A stretch of 64,000 nucleotides of DNA, taken from Lumbricus terrestris (lineage: Eukaryota; Annelida; Clitellata; Crassiclitellata; Lumbricidae). Of the stretch, positions 41,195 through 52,639 are shown piece by piece. Each line of letters opens with the position of its first letter. Positions within the stretch are counted from its first letter, which is position 1. Under the pieces are notes generated by a model. The model ran no database searches, was not told the origin of the DNA, and saw nothing but the letters and a program-made list of their open reading frames with translations. The translations under genes were made by a program, and so were the position numbers. Location of the stretch: NCBI GenBank assembly GCA_949752735.1, contig OX457046.1, positions 30,128,677-30,192,676 of the forward strand. Direction: 5' to 3'.

Positions 41195-41572
41195 GCGCAC
41201 TTGTTATATCGCCTCTTCAAAATAACTACTCAGAAGCGCTCCTGACTACAGCAAGGACACAGAATTGGAGTTTCACACCAAAGCGCACAAGCAATTGCGA
41301 GTGAAGAACTTGGTCAAGGTCCCTACGAAGCATAGGCGCAATCACGGCCTAAAAGTTGGGGGGGACCATAATGAATCACGTCCTAAAAGTTGGGGGGACC
41401 ATAATAATAAAGCTAAGGGACCACTCAAAAGTTGGGGGGGACGCGTCCCGTGGGTCCCATAGGGCGGTTGCGCCTATGCTACGAAGCGGCTTGAGGTGGA
41501 TTCGAACCTGCAACCCTCTGGCTGCAAGGCAACAAACACGCCCACTACACCACCATGCCCCACAATTATGAC
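41195..41572 (-). mobile_element. tRNA-derived SINE, split by a MITE
   Basis: Reverse of the SINE: CACTTGTTATATCGCC, CAGAAGCGCTCC, and after the insertion GAGGTGGATTCGAACC and ACTACACCACCATGCCCC. The two halves rejoin across the MITE at 41331-41478 through the duplicated ctacgaag. Confidence 0.9.
41331..41478. mobile_element. 148-bp hAT-like MITE inserted in the SINE
   Basis: Ends CATAGGCGCAATCACGG and, reverse complement, CATAGGCGCAACCGCCC; perfect duplication ctacgaag at 41323-41330 and 41479-41486. Inside, two copies of TAAAAGTTGGGGGGACC. The same family brackets 54444-58163. Confidence 0.93.
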
Positions 41573-41900
41573 CGTATGTGTATCTTGAATGTATGTTTGC
41601 ATATATGAATGTATAATTGTATATATATAATATGTATGCAATTTACGTATGCATGTCTCTATGCCTTTTCATATTGTTATAGTGCATAATTCCAATATAG
41701 CTAACTACCTGCATAATGCATATACAGGTTTCAAACATGCCATCATTATTATTATTAACACAAAGAACACATACAAATTTCATATTCTATACAGGTCTGG
41801 ATAAAAGATCAAAGCAGAAAATTGACCCTTACTGCAACATTCTAGAGCAGAGAGATACACAGCAGCAAATGTAGCCAACCCTTACAATGAATACATTCCA
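41573..41900. other. Intergenic, nothing recognised
   Basis: AT-rich with ATGTAT-like words; no gene. Confidence 0.45.
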
Positions 41901-42160
41901 CATGACATCAATAAATCCATCCAGCAAAATGGCTGCAATCATTTAAACATTTGCATCCTAAAGTCTGTCCAAACAATTAGAATTAAACATCCCTTAAGTC
42001 ACTTTAGGCAGCGAGAAGGTAGTTCTTTAACATGACATCAATAAATCCATCCAGCAAAATGGCTGCAATCATTTAAACATTTGCATCCTAAAGTCTGTCC
42101 AAATAATTAGAATTAAACATCCCTTTAGTCACTTTAGGCAGCGAGAAGGTAGTTCTTTAA
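41901..42160. repeat. 130-bp tandem duplication downstream of the minus-strand ASB-like gene
   Basis: 41901-42030 and 42031-42160 agree at all but a few positions, both running from CATGACATCAATAAATCC to GAGAAGGTAGTTCTTTAA. Confidence 0.96.
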
Positions 42161-42710
42161 CAATAAAATTAATTAATCATAGAGTAGAAGACCAGTTGAG
42201 AAAGTTCATAGCTACTTGGATATTATGATTAGATATTTATTTAACTATTCAATCACTGTCTTAGACAAAGTTGGTCTTGAAGAGTAGCAGGACATTGCCT
42301 AACACAAATCAAATTCTAACTCTGCAAGTCTGCATTGTAGATCTTCAGAATAATTCTACTTAGATCAAATGAGTAAAACTTTTCAGTCAATGAGGATTCT
42401 TAAGATGATATTGTAACAAATCAATAAAATTAATACCAACATAAAATATTCTCAATGTTGCAGCACTTGACAGAATGTTACATATTTACATGCTGCTTGT
42501 TATTAGGTCTAGTACGACTTGAGTTTTTAGACAGTACTACTAGCAAAGCTTTTAATCAGTACAAAACCAGCAAAGCTTAATTTAAAAATCACCACTGCCA
42601 ATGAATCTGAACAGTGAAACAGGTTTCATCAACTAAAACCTAGCACGCTCAAATAGAACCCTTAAATATAGACAGCCACTGCCACATACCAAAATATCAT
42701 AAAATTCTCA

Positions 42711-42716
42711 TTTATT
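42711..42716 (-). promoter_or_regulatory. Candidate polyadenylation signal for the 42903-43892 gene
   Basis: AATAAA on the minus strand, 187 bases beyond the stop codon. If used, the 130-bp duplication lies beyond the transcript end. Confidence 0.45.
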
Positions 42717-42902
42717 ACCTACAACAAGAAAACCTTCTTGCCTATAAGAATCACATAACTTTCGCAGATGAAAGCAGAAGTTTAGAAAGTTTACGGCGTC
42801 TGTTATTGCAGATGTATTGTAATCAGTTGACCAATAAAGTACATCATCATCATCCTCATTTTCTCAACAATCACCGTTTTATGCATTTATCCAAGTGAGG
42901 TT

Positions 42903-43892
42903 TCAGTATTTAGCAAGTGACAGCTGGTCCCTATGAGCCTGGGGTATATTAAGACTCGCAATGGCAGCCAGGATGCTCTGCCCACCGCTGGCTCTGCTGA
43001 GGGCATTTCTGATGGCATTTACAGTCAGATTAACTGGATGTGCTGGATTCCGCTGTAGATGTACAAGACGCGCGTACAGACCAGCGCTCAGATAGTGTGG
43101 TTGTACGTTCTGCGCCAACCAACGTTCCCTTGTTACATCAATGCCAGAGGCGAGCAGTAGTTCGACTATGTCGTCATTACGAGCGGACCTACTGGACAAA
43201 CACGAAACGGCGAAAAGTGCTGACCGCGATGGCTGGTTCGCGTAGATGTCGCCTGTTCTGTACGTCGCGTTCGCGCCGTGCTTCATTAAGACAGCACAGC
43301 AATCATAGTTACCGAAAAGGCAGGCGAGGTAGAGGACGCTGTAACCCTCGTCGTCGCACACATCTAACAGTCCTCTGTAGCGTATGAGATAAGCTAAGAC
43401 GTTGGGCATTTGGAATATAACCGCGACGTGCATCGGGGTTTGGCCGTTCCGTCCTCTGTGAAACCTCAGGTGGCTTCCGCTTATCATGTGACGCCGATCA
43501 GAAACATTGAACCCAGTGGACATAATGAAACGTCCGGCGGTGTAGATCTGCTGTCCCTTTAGGAGCACAAACAAGTACTCAGATGATCCACGTCTGTACT
43601 CACACGCACGAGTAAGCAACAGGTCGATTATCTGGAAATCGTGTGAACGGCAGGCCGTTTCCAAGGCGGATCGGTAATCGTAATCACGATTGCTTGTGAG
43701 AATAACACAGCCTTGGTAAAATCCATATTCGATACAGTATTCAAGTAGTGCGACTTGCCGCAAGAATGGCGGTCCTGAGCTAAATAGCAATTGTCTGTAA
43801 TTCCTATTTCGTATGGCTACACGAAACTGGTATACGTCCCTGTTCAGCACCGCCCAGATGAGCTGCTGTTGCAAAGTAGGCTGGCGAGGCAT
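42903..43892 (-). CDS. Ankyrin-repeat and SOCS-box protein (ASB-like), 329 aa
   Basis: Likely substrate receptor of an Elongin B/C-Cullin-5 ubiquitin ligase, by family knowledge. Residues 1-145 are helical, ankyrin-like but degenerate. Three ankyrin repeats are visible: about 148-179 (NGQTPMHVAVIFQMPNVLAY), 181-210 (GYSVLYLACLFGNYDCCAVL, MKHGANA) and 222-253 (SRSALFAVSCL, IVELLLASGIDV). A C-terminal SOCS box spans about 286-326 (AIRNALSR, SILAAIASLNIP). The usual BC-box Cys is Thr290 and the LPLP Cul5 motif is LNIP (314-317), so ligase binding may be weakened. One continuous exon; a tttgacttag acceptor-like site lies just 5' of the ATG, so a 5' UTR intron is possible. Clear paralogue of 61648-62604. 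Confidence 0.88.
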   Translation of the reverse strand: MPRQPTLQQQLIWAVLNRDVYQFRVAIRNRNYRQLLFSSGPPFLRQVALLEYCIEYGFYQGCVILTSNRDYDYRSALETACRSHDFQIIDLLLTRACEYRRGSSEYLFVLLKGQQIYTAGRFIMSTGFNVSDRRHMISGSHLRFHRGRNGQTPMHVAVIFQMPNVLAYLIRYRGLLDVCDDEGYSVLYLACLFGNYDCCAVLMKHGANATYRTGDIYANQPSRSALFAVSCLSSRSARNDDIVELLLASGIDVTRERWLAQNVQPHYLSAGLYARLVHLQRNPAHPVNLTVNAIRNALSRASGGQSILAAIASLNIPQAHRDQLSLAKY

Positions 43893-44193
43893 TTTGCCCT
43901 AAGTCAAATTAGTCTGATGGAAATGTATTATCAAGAAACGACTCACAGTCTTAAGAAGAACGTAACATTAATTACGACATCGCCGTAGCTACACCGGTAA
44001 GTTTTAGTTAATCCAGAGTAGACTAACTATGCTACTTTCAACTAATTATTTAAAAGTAATTTATGCACGTATATACTCGTAGTCCAAATCAACAAATCGG
44101 CGGATTTTGTTTATTGAACGAAACCGCAGGAAGTAAAGTCTTTCGAACGTTCAAAATGGTTAATTTTGGTTGTTTGGTTGCGCATGACGTCGT
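43893..44193. other. Upstream flank of the minus-strand ASB-like gene
   Basis: Probable promoter or 5' UTR region; no specific motif identified. Confidence 0.4.
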
Positions 44194-44614
44194 CAGGGAT
44201 ACCACTCTGAATTTAAAAAGGTCAGATCCGGTCGAAAAAAGGTTAGAAAAGGATAGATTGAAAATTAATCTGAAAATACATAGGTTTTTGGATTTTTTTA
44301 GCTTGAAAATTTTGACGACTTTTTTAAAGTCATCCGACGCAAATTTGCTCCTTTATCTTCGTAAAAATTTCTAATGCCGAATTATTAGTCACAGGTCTTT
44401 CTCTCCAAAATCTAAACTTTTGGATCCAATATTAAAAAATGGTTGCTTTTTCACGTCATTTGCGCATTTTCACCTAAGTAAAATCTATTTTTATCCAAAA
44501 AAGTCGGAAAAATCGCCGTGAGAAAAAGGCTAGATTCCGTCCAAAAAACCTAGAATTCTAGACAAGACCGAAAAACCTTGATCTAGGTGGGAAAAGATAT
44601 GAGTGGCATCCCTG
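44194..44614. mobile_element. hAT-like inverted-repeat element (421 bp)
   Basis: Ends CAGGGATACCACTC and, reverse complement, CAGGGATGCCACTC. The interior has AAAAAGGTCAGATCCGG and similar Lys/Phe-rich-looking AT sequence. The flanking octamers do not match, so the target duplication is lost or the ends are slightly off. Confidence 0.65.
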
Positions 44615-44728
44615 CGTGAATGTATATTTTAGCCTACGCCATCGTTCTTTTCCTCAGACTTAGGATCGATCTTTCAGTGTAGGTCGTCTATAAATGACGT
44701 CACGCAATTTTTCTTCAATTTTTAACCT

Positions 44729-44832
44729 CATTCATTCATTCATTCATTCATTCATTCATTCATTCATTCATTCATTCATTCATTCATTCATTCATTCATT
44801 CATTCATTCATTCATTCATTCATTCATTCATT
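44729..44832. repeat. (ATTC)n microsatellite
   Basis: About 25 perfect CATT units. Confidence 0.97.
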
Positions 44833-45259
44833 AACGTATTATGTTCACTATGGTGACAATGCGAACGCGTAATTAGGTCGAATTATGCGCCACGCAAAGA
44901 AAGGCTATAGGCCTACAATAGTAATATTTTGTAGACCTATTAGGCCTATATTACTTCGATGCCAGTGTTGTGCACCGAGACCAAATTATAAATTCGCGGC
45001 TGACTTTAAAAGTTATGTCGGATGACAAAACTGGATATATAATCATAGAAACCAAAAATGTGTGCGAAGACTATTAAAACTACATGCTCCTTATCGAACA
45101 ATCTAAATATCTCCAACATATAGGCTATAGATCTAGGCCTACATACATATCCTACGCAGGCCTAAGTAGATCATGCATGCGTACATGCATAATTATATAG
45201 GCCTACTTAGGCATATTTGTATATAATAGGCTTATATAGTTCTCTTCACATTAGTGCTA
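44833..45259. other. Intergenic, rich in AGGCCTA palindromes
   Basis: Words such as TATAGGCCTACA and TAGGCCTATA recur at about 44906, 44941, 45122, 45135, 45160 and 45200. No gene. Confidence 0.5.
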
Positions 45260-46340
45260 TTTATGTACATTTCCTATGCTCCGAACTTCGACATGTATAG
45301 TCTCAATTAAATAATTATTCGCACGTGACAATTATTGCATGATCATGCATGACGCCATAGTACGGCAGACGATTGTGTTACTTGCAATCTCTGAAATAAT
45401 ACTTGCCTTGTTGCTATGGGAACAATAATGCCTCGGCATTGTCTTGTTACATGCTTAACGACACTGCCGTATACCAAAGATGATTAGTGTCGCCCTCCTC
45501 CTTTATCCAGGCTTGGGACTGGCACTGGCAGAAAACAACAGTGGCGGAGTTCTGTGTTTGGCGGCAACTGTTCACCTGCATGTTCATCATTCACTATGAA
45601 CGAGGTCATAATGTTCAAATGTTCATTATATGTAGGTCTAGGCCTACAAGTTAGTATATATCATGCTAGCGTTAATAGGTCCACGGGTTCTGTCGCTAAG
45701 AAAAATGCGTTGGCAGCTTGAAGTGGCTGCCATTGTCAGGCATAGCAATAGGCCGATATGTATTGGATACGCTATCCTATCAGGAAGGCCAAACAGCGCC
45801 TGGAACCTATTTAAATAATTAAACCAAATCGTCAGAATAGAGTTTATTTCAAATAGATTCGTCTTTCAACATTTACTTTGTATGCTGAGCAGGCTTTGGG
45901 TGGCGCATACGGAGGTGAGAAATGTAGCCCATGCCGCTTTACTTATCGCCTGTGATGACCTATATAGCATGCAATAATCTCTCGTGTCTTTCTGACCATC
46001 ACTCAATCAATAGAAATGTATGTAGCAACTTTCTAGATCCCTACTCAGAGATCTCATCTAGATCCCTGAGTAGAGAGTGCCACAACTTTCAATCAATAGA
46101 GGTTCTATACGTCTAGAGCAGCTTGAGCCATAGTTGGCTCAAAGGCAGCAATTTTCCACAGTAGCCTATTACTGAAAACTAATGTTGTCTACCTGGTGCT
46201 ATGTTTGCCATAACGGAACTGCCTTTGCTCTGTAAATTGACGCAAGACCTTCAAATATTTATTCGCGCATACATTAAGCGACTCTTATAATTATATATAT
46301 ATTTTTATGTATCCACCATTTATAGGTCTATATATTTCAA
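45260..46340 (+). repeat. Second copy of the ~900-bp direct repeat
   Basis: Matches 38610-39580 in order: CGAACTTCGACATG, TTCGCACGTGAC, CAATCTCTGAAATAATACTT, TGAAGTGGCTGCCATTG, GGTGGCGCATACGGAGGTG, AATTTTCCACAGTAGCC, CATTAAGCGACT. It differs by carrying the 55-bp module at 45476-45533. Confidence 0.9.
45476..45533 (+). repeat. Dispersed ~55-bp module, copy 5
   Basis: AAAGATGATTAGTGTCGCCC, TCCTCCTTTATCCAGG, CTTGGGACTGGCACTGGCAG. Absent from the corresponding place in the 38.6-kb copy. Confidence 0.85.
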
Positions 46341-46375
46341 TCGAACTCCTGTCTTTCATTCATTCATTCATTCAT

Positions 46376-47340
46376 TTCGAGGATTTATATAGCGCCTCTT
46401 CAAGAAACCTACTCCGAGGCGCTCCCAGCCCAGCCACAGCTAAAAATAGGATTCGAGATACTTAAAAAATGCAGAGAAATTTAGCCTAGGCATAGGTCGC
46501 AAGGTTAGTGGGAGGCCATTCCAGATAGCCGCAGAACCCACAACAGAAAAGGCTCGGCGCTGTCTCATAGAAGTGCGAGCTCGCGGCACCAAAAGCTCAC
46601 CCGTTGACGCCGAGCGAAGAGCTCGACGGGCTGCAGGGTCTGAGACAGGTCGACAAAGGCTAGACAAGTACGACGGAGCACAAGAAAGACGGCATCGCCA
46701 AACAAGTGCAGCAACTCGGTAGGAGATGCGCTGTGAAACAGGGAGCCAGTGGAGAACGTCACGCATATAAGCAGAGACGAGGGCATATTTAGCAATGCGG
46801 CCAATGAGGCGAGCAACCGAACGAAGAACTCATTCAAGCGCCCAATTAGTCCAAGTGGCAGACCCACAAGTACCGAACTGCAGTAATCAATTCTACTAGT
46901 GACAAAGGCATGCACAAGAGTCATAATAGCACTATGAGAGAGGGATCTTGAGACAACTCGGAGTTGACGAAACTGGTAGTAGCAACTACGAGTGACCAAA
47001 TTGATATGCTTTGAGAAATTGAGCTCTTGATCCAAAGTTACTCCAAGATCTCGCACTGTGAGAGACAACGAGATATCAGGGAAAGTTGCTGTCATTAAGT
47101 ACAGGTCAATGGATGCCAATTGCCTGCAAGTACCAAGCCGGATGAACTGAGTTTTAGAGGGATTTAGTAGCAAACGATTAGATGCCATCCATGACGAGAG
47201 AGCATAAATGGCATTGGACATTAAAGACACAGTAGACAACGCATCTGCAGCAAAGCAGTGAGCATAAGCCTGCACGTCATCAGCATAGAGTTGGTGCAGG
47301 AGACCACATGAAGACAACAAGGAACTAATACCACTTGTTT
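46376..47340 (-). pseudogene. CR1/L2-like LINE, 3' part of the reverse transcriptase and tail
   Basis: Minus strand, from about 47338: LHQLYADDVQAYAH carries the catalytic YADD; then NPSKTQFIRLG, SLTVRDLGVTLDQELNF, FVTSRIDYCSSVLVGLP, and in a second frame LHWLPVSQRISYRVAALVW and WNGLPLTLRPMPRL. One frame change near 46770. Downstream lies GGGAGCGCCTCGGAGTAGG, AGAGGCGCTATATAAATCC and an (ATGA)n end, the same tail used by the SINEs. The 5' side is cut at the SINE junction 47340. Confidence 0.92.
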
Positions 47341-47546
47341 GTATGTGCACTTGTTATAGCGCCCCTTCAAGCTCCCTCACTACTCAGAGGCGCTCCCGAC
47401 TGCAGAGCGGACACTGCATCGGAGTTTCACGCCGAAGCGCTGAGCAATTGTGAGTGAAGAACTTGCCCAAGGTCCTTACTCGGCGAGGTGGATTCGAACC
47501 CCGAACCTTCCGGCTTCAAGGCAACGACGCCACCACTACACCACCG
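47341..47546 (-). mobile_element. tRNA-derived SINE abutting the LINE
   Basis: Reverse of TGGTGGTGTAGTGGTGGCG, GGTTCGAATCCACCTCG, GGGAGCGCCTCTGAGTAG, GGGGCGCTATAACAAGTGC. Confidence 0.9.
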
Positions 47547-47638
47547 TATAGAGGACGTACAGTACAGTACGTACGTACAGTCTTCACAGGCCTTTATCAG
47601 CTCAGTGATGAGTTCTAGTGCCAGACTATTTATAATAA

Positions 47639-47804
47639 GGGACCGTCCATAAAATAATGACGTCACGCACCTATGGGAAGGGATCACACATCTGTGACGA
47701 TTTGTGATGATGCCCTACAATAAACATTACGACTTTTGAGTTGACGATAGGGACTGGTGCAAAATCGTCCTAAATTGCGTGACGTTATTTGTGGGTGGCC
47801 CCTT
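47639..47804. mobile_element. Short inverted-repeat element
   Basis: GGGACCGTCCATAAAATAAT, GACGTCACGCA at the left and, reverse complement, GGGGCCACCCACAAATAAC, GTCACGCA at the right. Related to 7079-7470; a half copy (TCTATAAATGACGTCACGCA) is at 44687. Confidence 0.7.
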
Positions 47805-48104
47805 TCTCAGCGGTATGGTCCGACTTCAGAAGTTAAGGAAGAAGTTGCAAAGAAACAAGCTGCATAAGCCTATTAGGGTGGTCCTAAAAATATAAGTTTG
47901 AAACTATTGTTCTCAAAGGCTCTGTTTGGCTCCCTTCCCTCCAGAAGTGTAAAAAAATTACGAGACAATATTAGCTAGGTTATTACTTAGAATTTGTACA
48001 ACACCATCGAACTTATTGCTCTGCGACCGATTTACAACAGTCTATACCTGTTTGTTAAAATGAAATTATTTTATACTACAAATAAATAATTTATCGCCAG
48101 AATG

Positions 48105-48480
48105 ATCTGATTTTTTAGTCATCGACCAATTTTCCGGGAAAAAGATACCATTTCATCCGCTGAAAAACTGATGACCTATTTTTAGTCATCGACCAATTTC
48201 CGGAAAAAAGATACCATTTCATCCGCCGAAAAAACTGATGACCTTTTTTTAGACATCGACCGATTTTCCGGGATAAATATACCATCTCAACCGCCGCTAA
48301 ATCGACGGGGGGGGGGGCCACGCTCCATACAATTTTGTAATAGGGGGCCTCATGTCCTGTTTTTCTCTCCCACTACATTTATTTAATGGCTTGTTGAAAC
48401 CAGTCCCATGCAATTTTTAAATGGGGGGGGCCGTGGCCGGATTGGCTCCCCTGGATCCGCCCCTGGACCCAGAAGATCTT
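48105..48480. mobile_element. Relative of the 57571-57946 MITE with internal ~62-bp repeats
   Basis: Three tandem copies of TTTAGTCATCGACCAATTT, GGGAAAAAGATACCATTTC, ATCCGCCGAAAAACTGATG. Then poly-G and GGCCGTGGCCGGATTGG, CCTGGATCCGCCCCTG at the right edge. No clear target duplication. Confidence 0.6.
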
Positions 48481-49498
48481 GGCTGGCAACTGAACGAATA
48501 TGTCGAACCGAACTCTTGACATCTATTTTTCGAGCCGGTGTATGCTTGTATCAGCTCTGTTTGGCACCGACGTTCGATCGTGCTTGTTTTTACTGCCCGG
48601 TAGGCTATTCGCCAACCTTCCTCTTTTTCCGGGCCTAGGAACGGCGCAGGGGGCTTCGGCGCAGTTAACAAAACAAAAACAAAAACTAAGTTAGCAATAA
48701 AAGAACAACAAGAGCCATTCTACCTTAACAAAAGTTAACCTAACACAACAGGAACATAATTATACACCGTGATTTAAAAATATAAACCAAAATTGTCTTT
48801 CATATTATCTCTATTCTCTAATGTCTGATAACATATCACGCTACAAAATTTCCAAATATTTACAGAATTCGACCAAGAATATGATTCCAAAATTTCATGA
48901 GATAAAGTTGAAACGGATAAAAGGTATGAATCTTTCAACCTCATATGCAGAAATTTCAGTTTACAAGCAATTTTCTGTTAGATTCAATAAAATGTAAGTC
49001 ATACTGTTTAATCTTATATCTCTAATGCCTGATGATTAAGCATTCTAAAATTTTCCAAATATTTAGAGAATTGAACCAAGAATAGGATTTCAAAATATCA
49101 TGTCATAAATGTGAACGGATAGAAAGATATGAATATTTAAACTTCACTCCCGAAATTTCAGTTTTCAACAAGTCTGTTAAGGTGCATGTTCTTTGCGGTT
49201 CCGAAGCTTGATAGTTCCCAATTTTGGTCTTCCGTGATCCTGAAGTGAAAATTGATGAAGCTTATTATCACGACGTTCTGCTGTTACAACATCCTCTACA
49301 TGAAATCAGAAATCTAGCAGGAGAATTACGTGAAACTGCGATGATGTCATAATTGGATATTGTGACGTCAAATGACTGTTAATTATAAAAGACAATCACA
49401 AGGGGCGTAGGCGGTAACTTCAATGTTGTCTTTACTATAAGCTTATAGTATATGCAGCTGTAGGCTCACAGTATAAACACAGTATGAATGACAATCAT
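48481..49498. other. Intergenic, nothing recognised
   Basis: Two diverged ~170-bp stretches near 48820-48990 and 49020-49170 look alike (TTTCCAAATATTTA, AATTTCAGTTT), probably an old duplication. No gene. Confidence 0.45.
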
Positions 49499-49527
49499 TA
49501 TTTATTTATTTATTTATTTATTTATAC
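49499..49527. repeat. (TTTA)n microsatellite
   Basis: Seven TTTA units. Confidence 0.95.
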
Positions 49528-50855
49528 TATGATATAATTTCGTCCTAGATTGAAAACATGAATGGAAAATTGCTTATTGTACTTCATTGCTTTGTGTTGC
49601 GCACTGAATTCCGTTTTGACTGCATGACGGTTAGCAACCGGTGCGCTTTAACCAGTCTGATGTTCTTAGACAACATTGATTCAATGCATAATAATAATTG
49701 TATATGTTTTATTGAGCTTTTAAGGACAAATAGGCTATACCGCAGACATCCACAATGCAGTCCGATGCAAATGATTTACAAATAACTATAAAATTCAATC
49801 AAACGACAGACACGTACATGTACGTGCTGAGAGTCTACACAGGTAGCCTTACTAGCCTATTATAGTCGGCCTATACTTGGGCAATGTAACTTCGTTCGTC
49901 CTTTACGGGGAAGTCCAATGATCAACATCATGGAATTTAAATGGGTTGGCTTAAACAGACGAATACCGAATATAGTTCGACTTCAAAATTCCCTCCACCA
50001 GTGCATCTCTATTGTCCACCGGAAGCTCGCTTACTGGAATTCCATTGTCTTTGAAACGGAATCAGCCACAGCTCAAGCAAGCGTCTGCAATTTGAACTTA
50101 TCTAAAGTTTTAGAGCTTCACAGACCACAAATATCACCATAATAAATTATGGTGACTTCACTTTTAGCCATTTTGTTCGCCATTTTCGTTTTCTTACAGA
50201 GTCACATATTTGTCTTTGATTCATTTGCATGCCTAGACCCCCCAACCTTAATTAGATTCTGAAATCGTGTCACGATCACCTACAGTAGTTTACTTATAGC
50301 CAATTTAAGCAATTGGTCGCCATTTTGTCCGCCATCTTGTTTTCTCATGCAACCACTAAAACTCTAGCTTGCTAATCACGGTTTTCGTTTTCAGGAGGGT
50401 CAAATTAGTATAGAAACGTACCGGTACGTTAGCAAAGTGTTACAATTTTCATCTTGCAGTGTCATTTTCAGATACCAAGTTTGGTCTAATTGCCGGTCAT
50501 CTTTTCCCCGCCAAAATAATACTGCTTGCTGTGGTCCGCTTTCGGACAACTTTTAGTATGTTCCTCGATCACCAGTCCTAAGGCACCAAAAAATCAACTT
50601 GAAACGCTTTCTTGCAATTTTTGTGGTCATGTGGCATATTATTATACCAGACTAGCAGACGAGTTGTAAATGTATAACATAATAGCCCTACTGTTTATGA
50701 AAACGAAATGCCGACATTTGCCAAAATTGGTCGAATTTTCGCTCGTGATGCATTTCAACGTCATAGAACTCACTGAAGCGTATAGACCTATACACCCATC
50801 AAAATTCATCACAAGTCTCATGCATTCAATGCTGTTGGAAACTATAGAAGAATCG
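49528..50855. other. Intergenic, no gene recognised
   Basis: Small open frames (for example at 49918) have no recognisable motif. Confidence 0.45.
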
Positions 50856-51045
50856 AGCCTTTTCTGTGGTTGGCCCAGTGGTCTGGAATGGCCTTCCTTT
50901 TGAGCTACGCCTACACCCTGGGACTCTACCAGGATCCTTCCTTACTAAACTTAAAAGTGTTTTTTTGGGCGCGCTGGAGTCGGGAGCGCCTCTGAGTAGT
51001 TTTTTTCCTGAAGGAGCGCTATATAAATGTCCGAATGAATGAATA
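50856..51045 (+). mobile_element. Truncated LINE 3' end
   Basis: Plus-strand VWNGLPFELR, matching WNGLPLTLR of the LINE at 46376-47340, then GGGAGCGCCTCTGAGTAG, GAAGGAGCGCTATATAAATG and GAATGAATGAAT. Confidence 0.8.
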
Positions 51046-51149
51046 CTGCAGGGTATGTGCAATTGTGCATGTGCAGTCGTCAGCCTAGAATGATAATCCA
51101 TTTAGTGTTCAGATCTACACGTATGTACGTGCAGCCTATTCAGCTGTTT

Positions 51150-51480
51150 ATTGGGAAGGGCGGTGGCGCATTTGATAGCACACGGGCATGAAGATCAGCG
51201 GAGCGGAGTTCGTTTCCCGAAGCCCCCGTATAGGATAGATGTGCTTTGTAGGCTGCTATAAGCCCGTTATTGTTTTGCAGGCTGTCTGTTAGACTGGCTC
51301 GCTTGGCTACATCGGTAAGAGCGCTCGCCGCGCGTCTGTATACGCGACTCTTATGTGAAAGAGAGCGTGCGGGCCGCGGTTCGCTTCCCGAAGGTGGCTA
51401 TTTCAGAGATTCAAAATCTCGGGCTAGCACGGGGACCTAAATGGCGTGGCGACATTAATCATATTTGAAATGATGATGGG
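51150..51480 (+). mobile_element. Possible second tRNA-like SINE family
   Basis: Two tRNA-like heads: GGCGGTGGCGCATTTGATAG with GAGTTCGTTTCCCG, and TGGCTCGCTTGGCTAC with GCGGTTCGCTTCCCG. They have A and B box-like words but no convincing cloverleaf, and differ from the main SINE. Confidence 0.4.
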
Positions 51481-51924
51481 CTCGAAGCCGTGGGTCTATA
51501 TATACATGTAGGTCCATGGTGGCCTACTGTGCGCGTTACGATCCGACCACTTGTAATCAGTCGTCTACTGTTGCTTATACAACCAGCCTAGCAAGTGAGA
51601 AGTCGTCATGAAGTGAGACGGCGAACTATAGTTGTCCTCTATGCGCGTACTTCTACCAGGCAGCGACGTGCTTTGTCTGTTGGTGACCCATGGTCTGGAA
51701 TGGGATAGCCTACCTCCTTGCAATTATATAATTAATACAATTTGTGATATATCTTCGTATTTAGACAGAAATTTGATTTGAAAGTCAGATGTTCATTTGT
51801 AGTGGATATACGTAAAAACGATTCGCCGAAGATGAACGCGAAGATTTCTTGGTAGGTCTTCAGTCTTTTGATGGAGCAGGCAGCTCCTGGCATGTTGACC
51901 TGATTTCAACCTCGGCTGACAGCA

Positions 51925-52320
51925 TTTAGACGCTGTGGAAAATTGCTGCCTAAGCCTATACTGTGGCTCAAAGTGCTCTAGACATTATTATCGAAACTCT
52001 TTTTATGGCTATGTGCCTTGTGAGTTGAGACCATAAAGGAATGCTACATTACATGTATAAAAATTGATTGATTGAGAAGATCGGAAAGAAATTGTGTGCG
52101 TATATCCTCACAGGTGAAGAATGATGCGCCATATCGGGGCTTGTGGCGCCTCCGTATGTGTCACTCAAACCTGCTCAGCATACAAAGTAAGTTGTTGTTA
52201 GACGAAATCCTCGGATTAACTCGTTCTGACACTTTCAGCTGAATTTAAGCACTCCCAGGCGCAGTTTGACCAGTCTGATAGGGTGAAACATCTTAAGCAT
52301 TATTGCAATGCCTGATAACA
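51925..52320 (-). repeat. Third-site copy of the SMC3-upstream inverted-repeat arm
   Basis: GTGGAAAATTGCTGCC, GGCGCCTCCGTATGTG and GCTCAGCATACAAAGTAAG, same orientation as 37510-37925. Confidence 0.8.
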
Positions 52321-52639
52321 ACAGCTTCTTCGAACCATGATACCATTTTGATTAACGATAGGCCTGAGACACTCAGTAAGTTAGGCCATGTCTAAGGATG
52401 TAATAAACCTGCACATTATGACTACATGCAAAGTGAGTGTTGATATTCATTGCTGTCGAACACTTTCGAGGAACAATAATTTTACCCCGAATGACGTCAC
52501 TTATTTTTCAGAGGTTGCACGAAACATTGGATTGCTTCTGACATATTTCCTATTATGACGTAGTAGACCAATACATGCACAATTGTTATATTGCGAATAA
52601 AGGCTACTTCTTTACTTAGTTATGCAATAATATATAGTA

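Noticed and set aside
39678..41304. Tyr/Met/Cys/Val or His/Thr/Tyr/Ile repeat proteins
   Set aside because: GTAT/CATA microsatellite translation.
43040..43387. 115-codon Arg-rich plus-strand frame
   Set aside because: Shadow of the minus-strand ankyrin gene.
51150..51480. Pair of genuine tRNA genes
   Set aside because: Tails and missing stems point to a SINE; kept only as a low-confidence mobile element.
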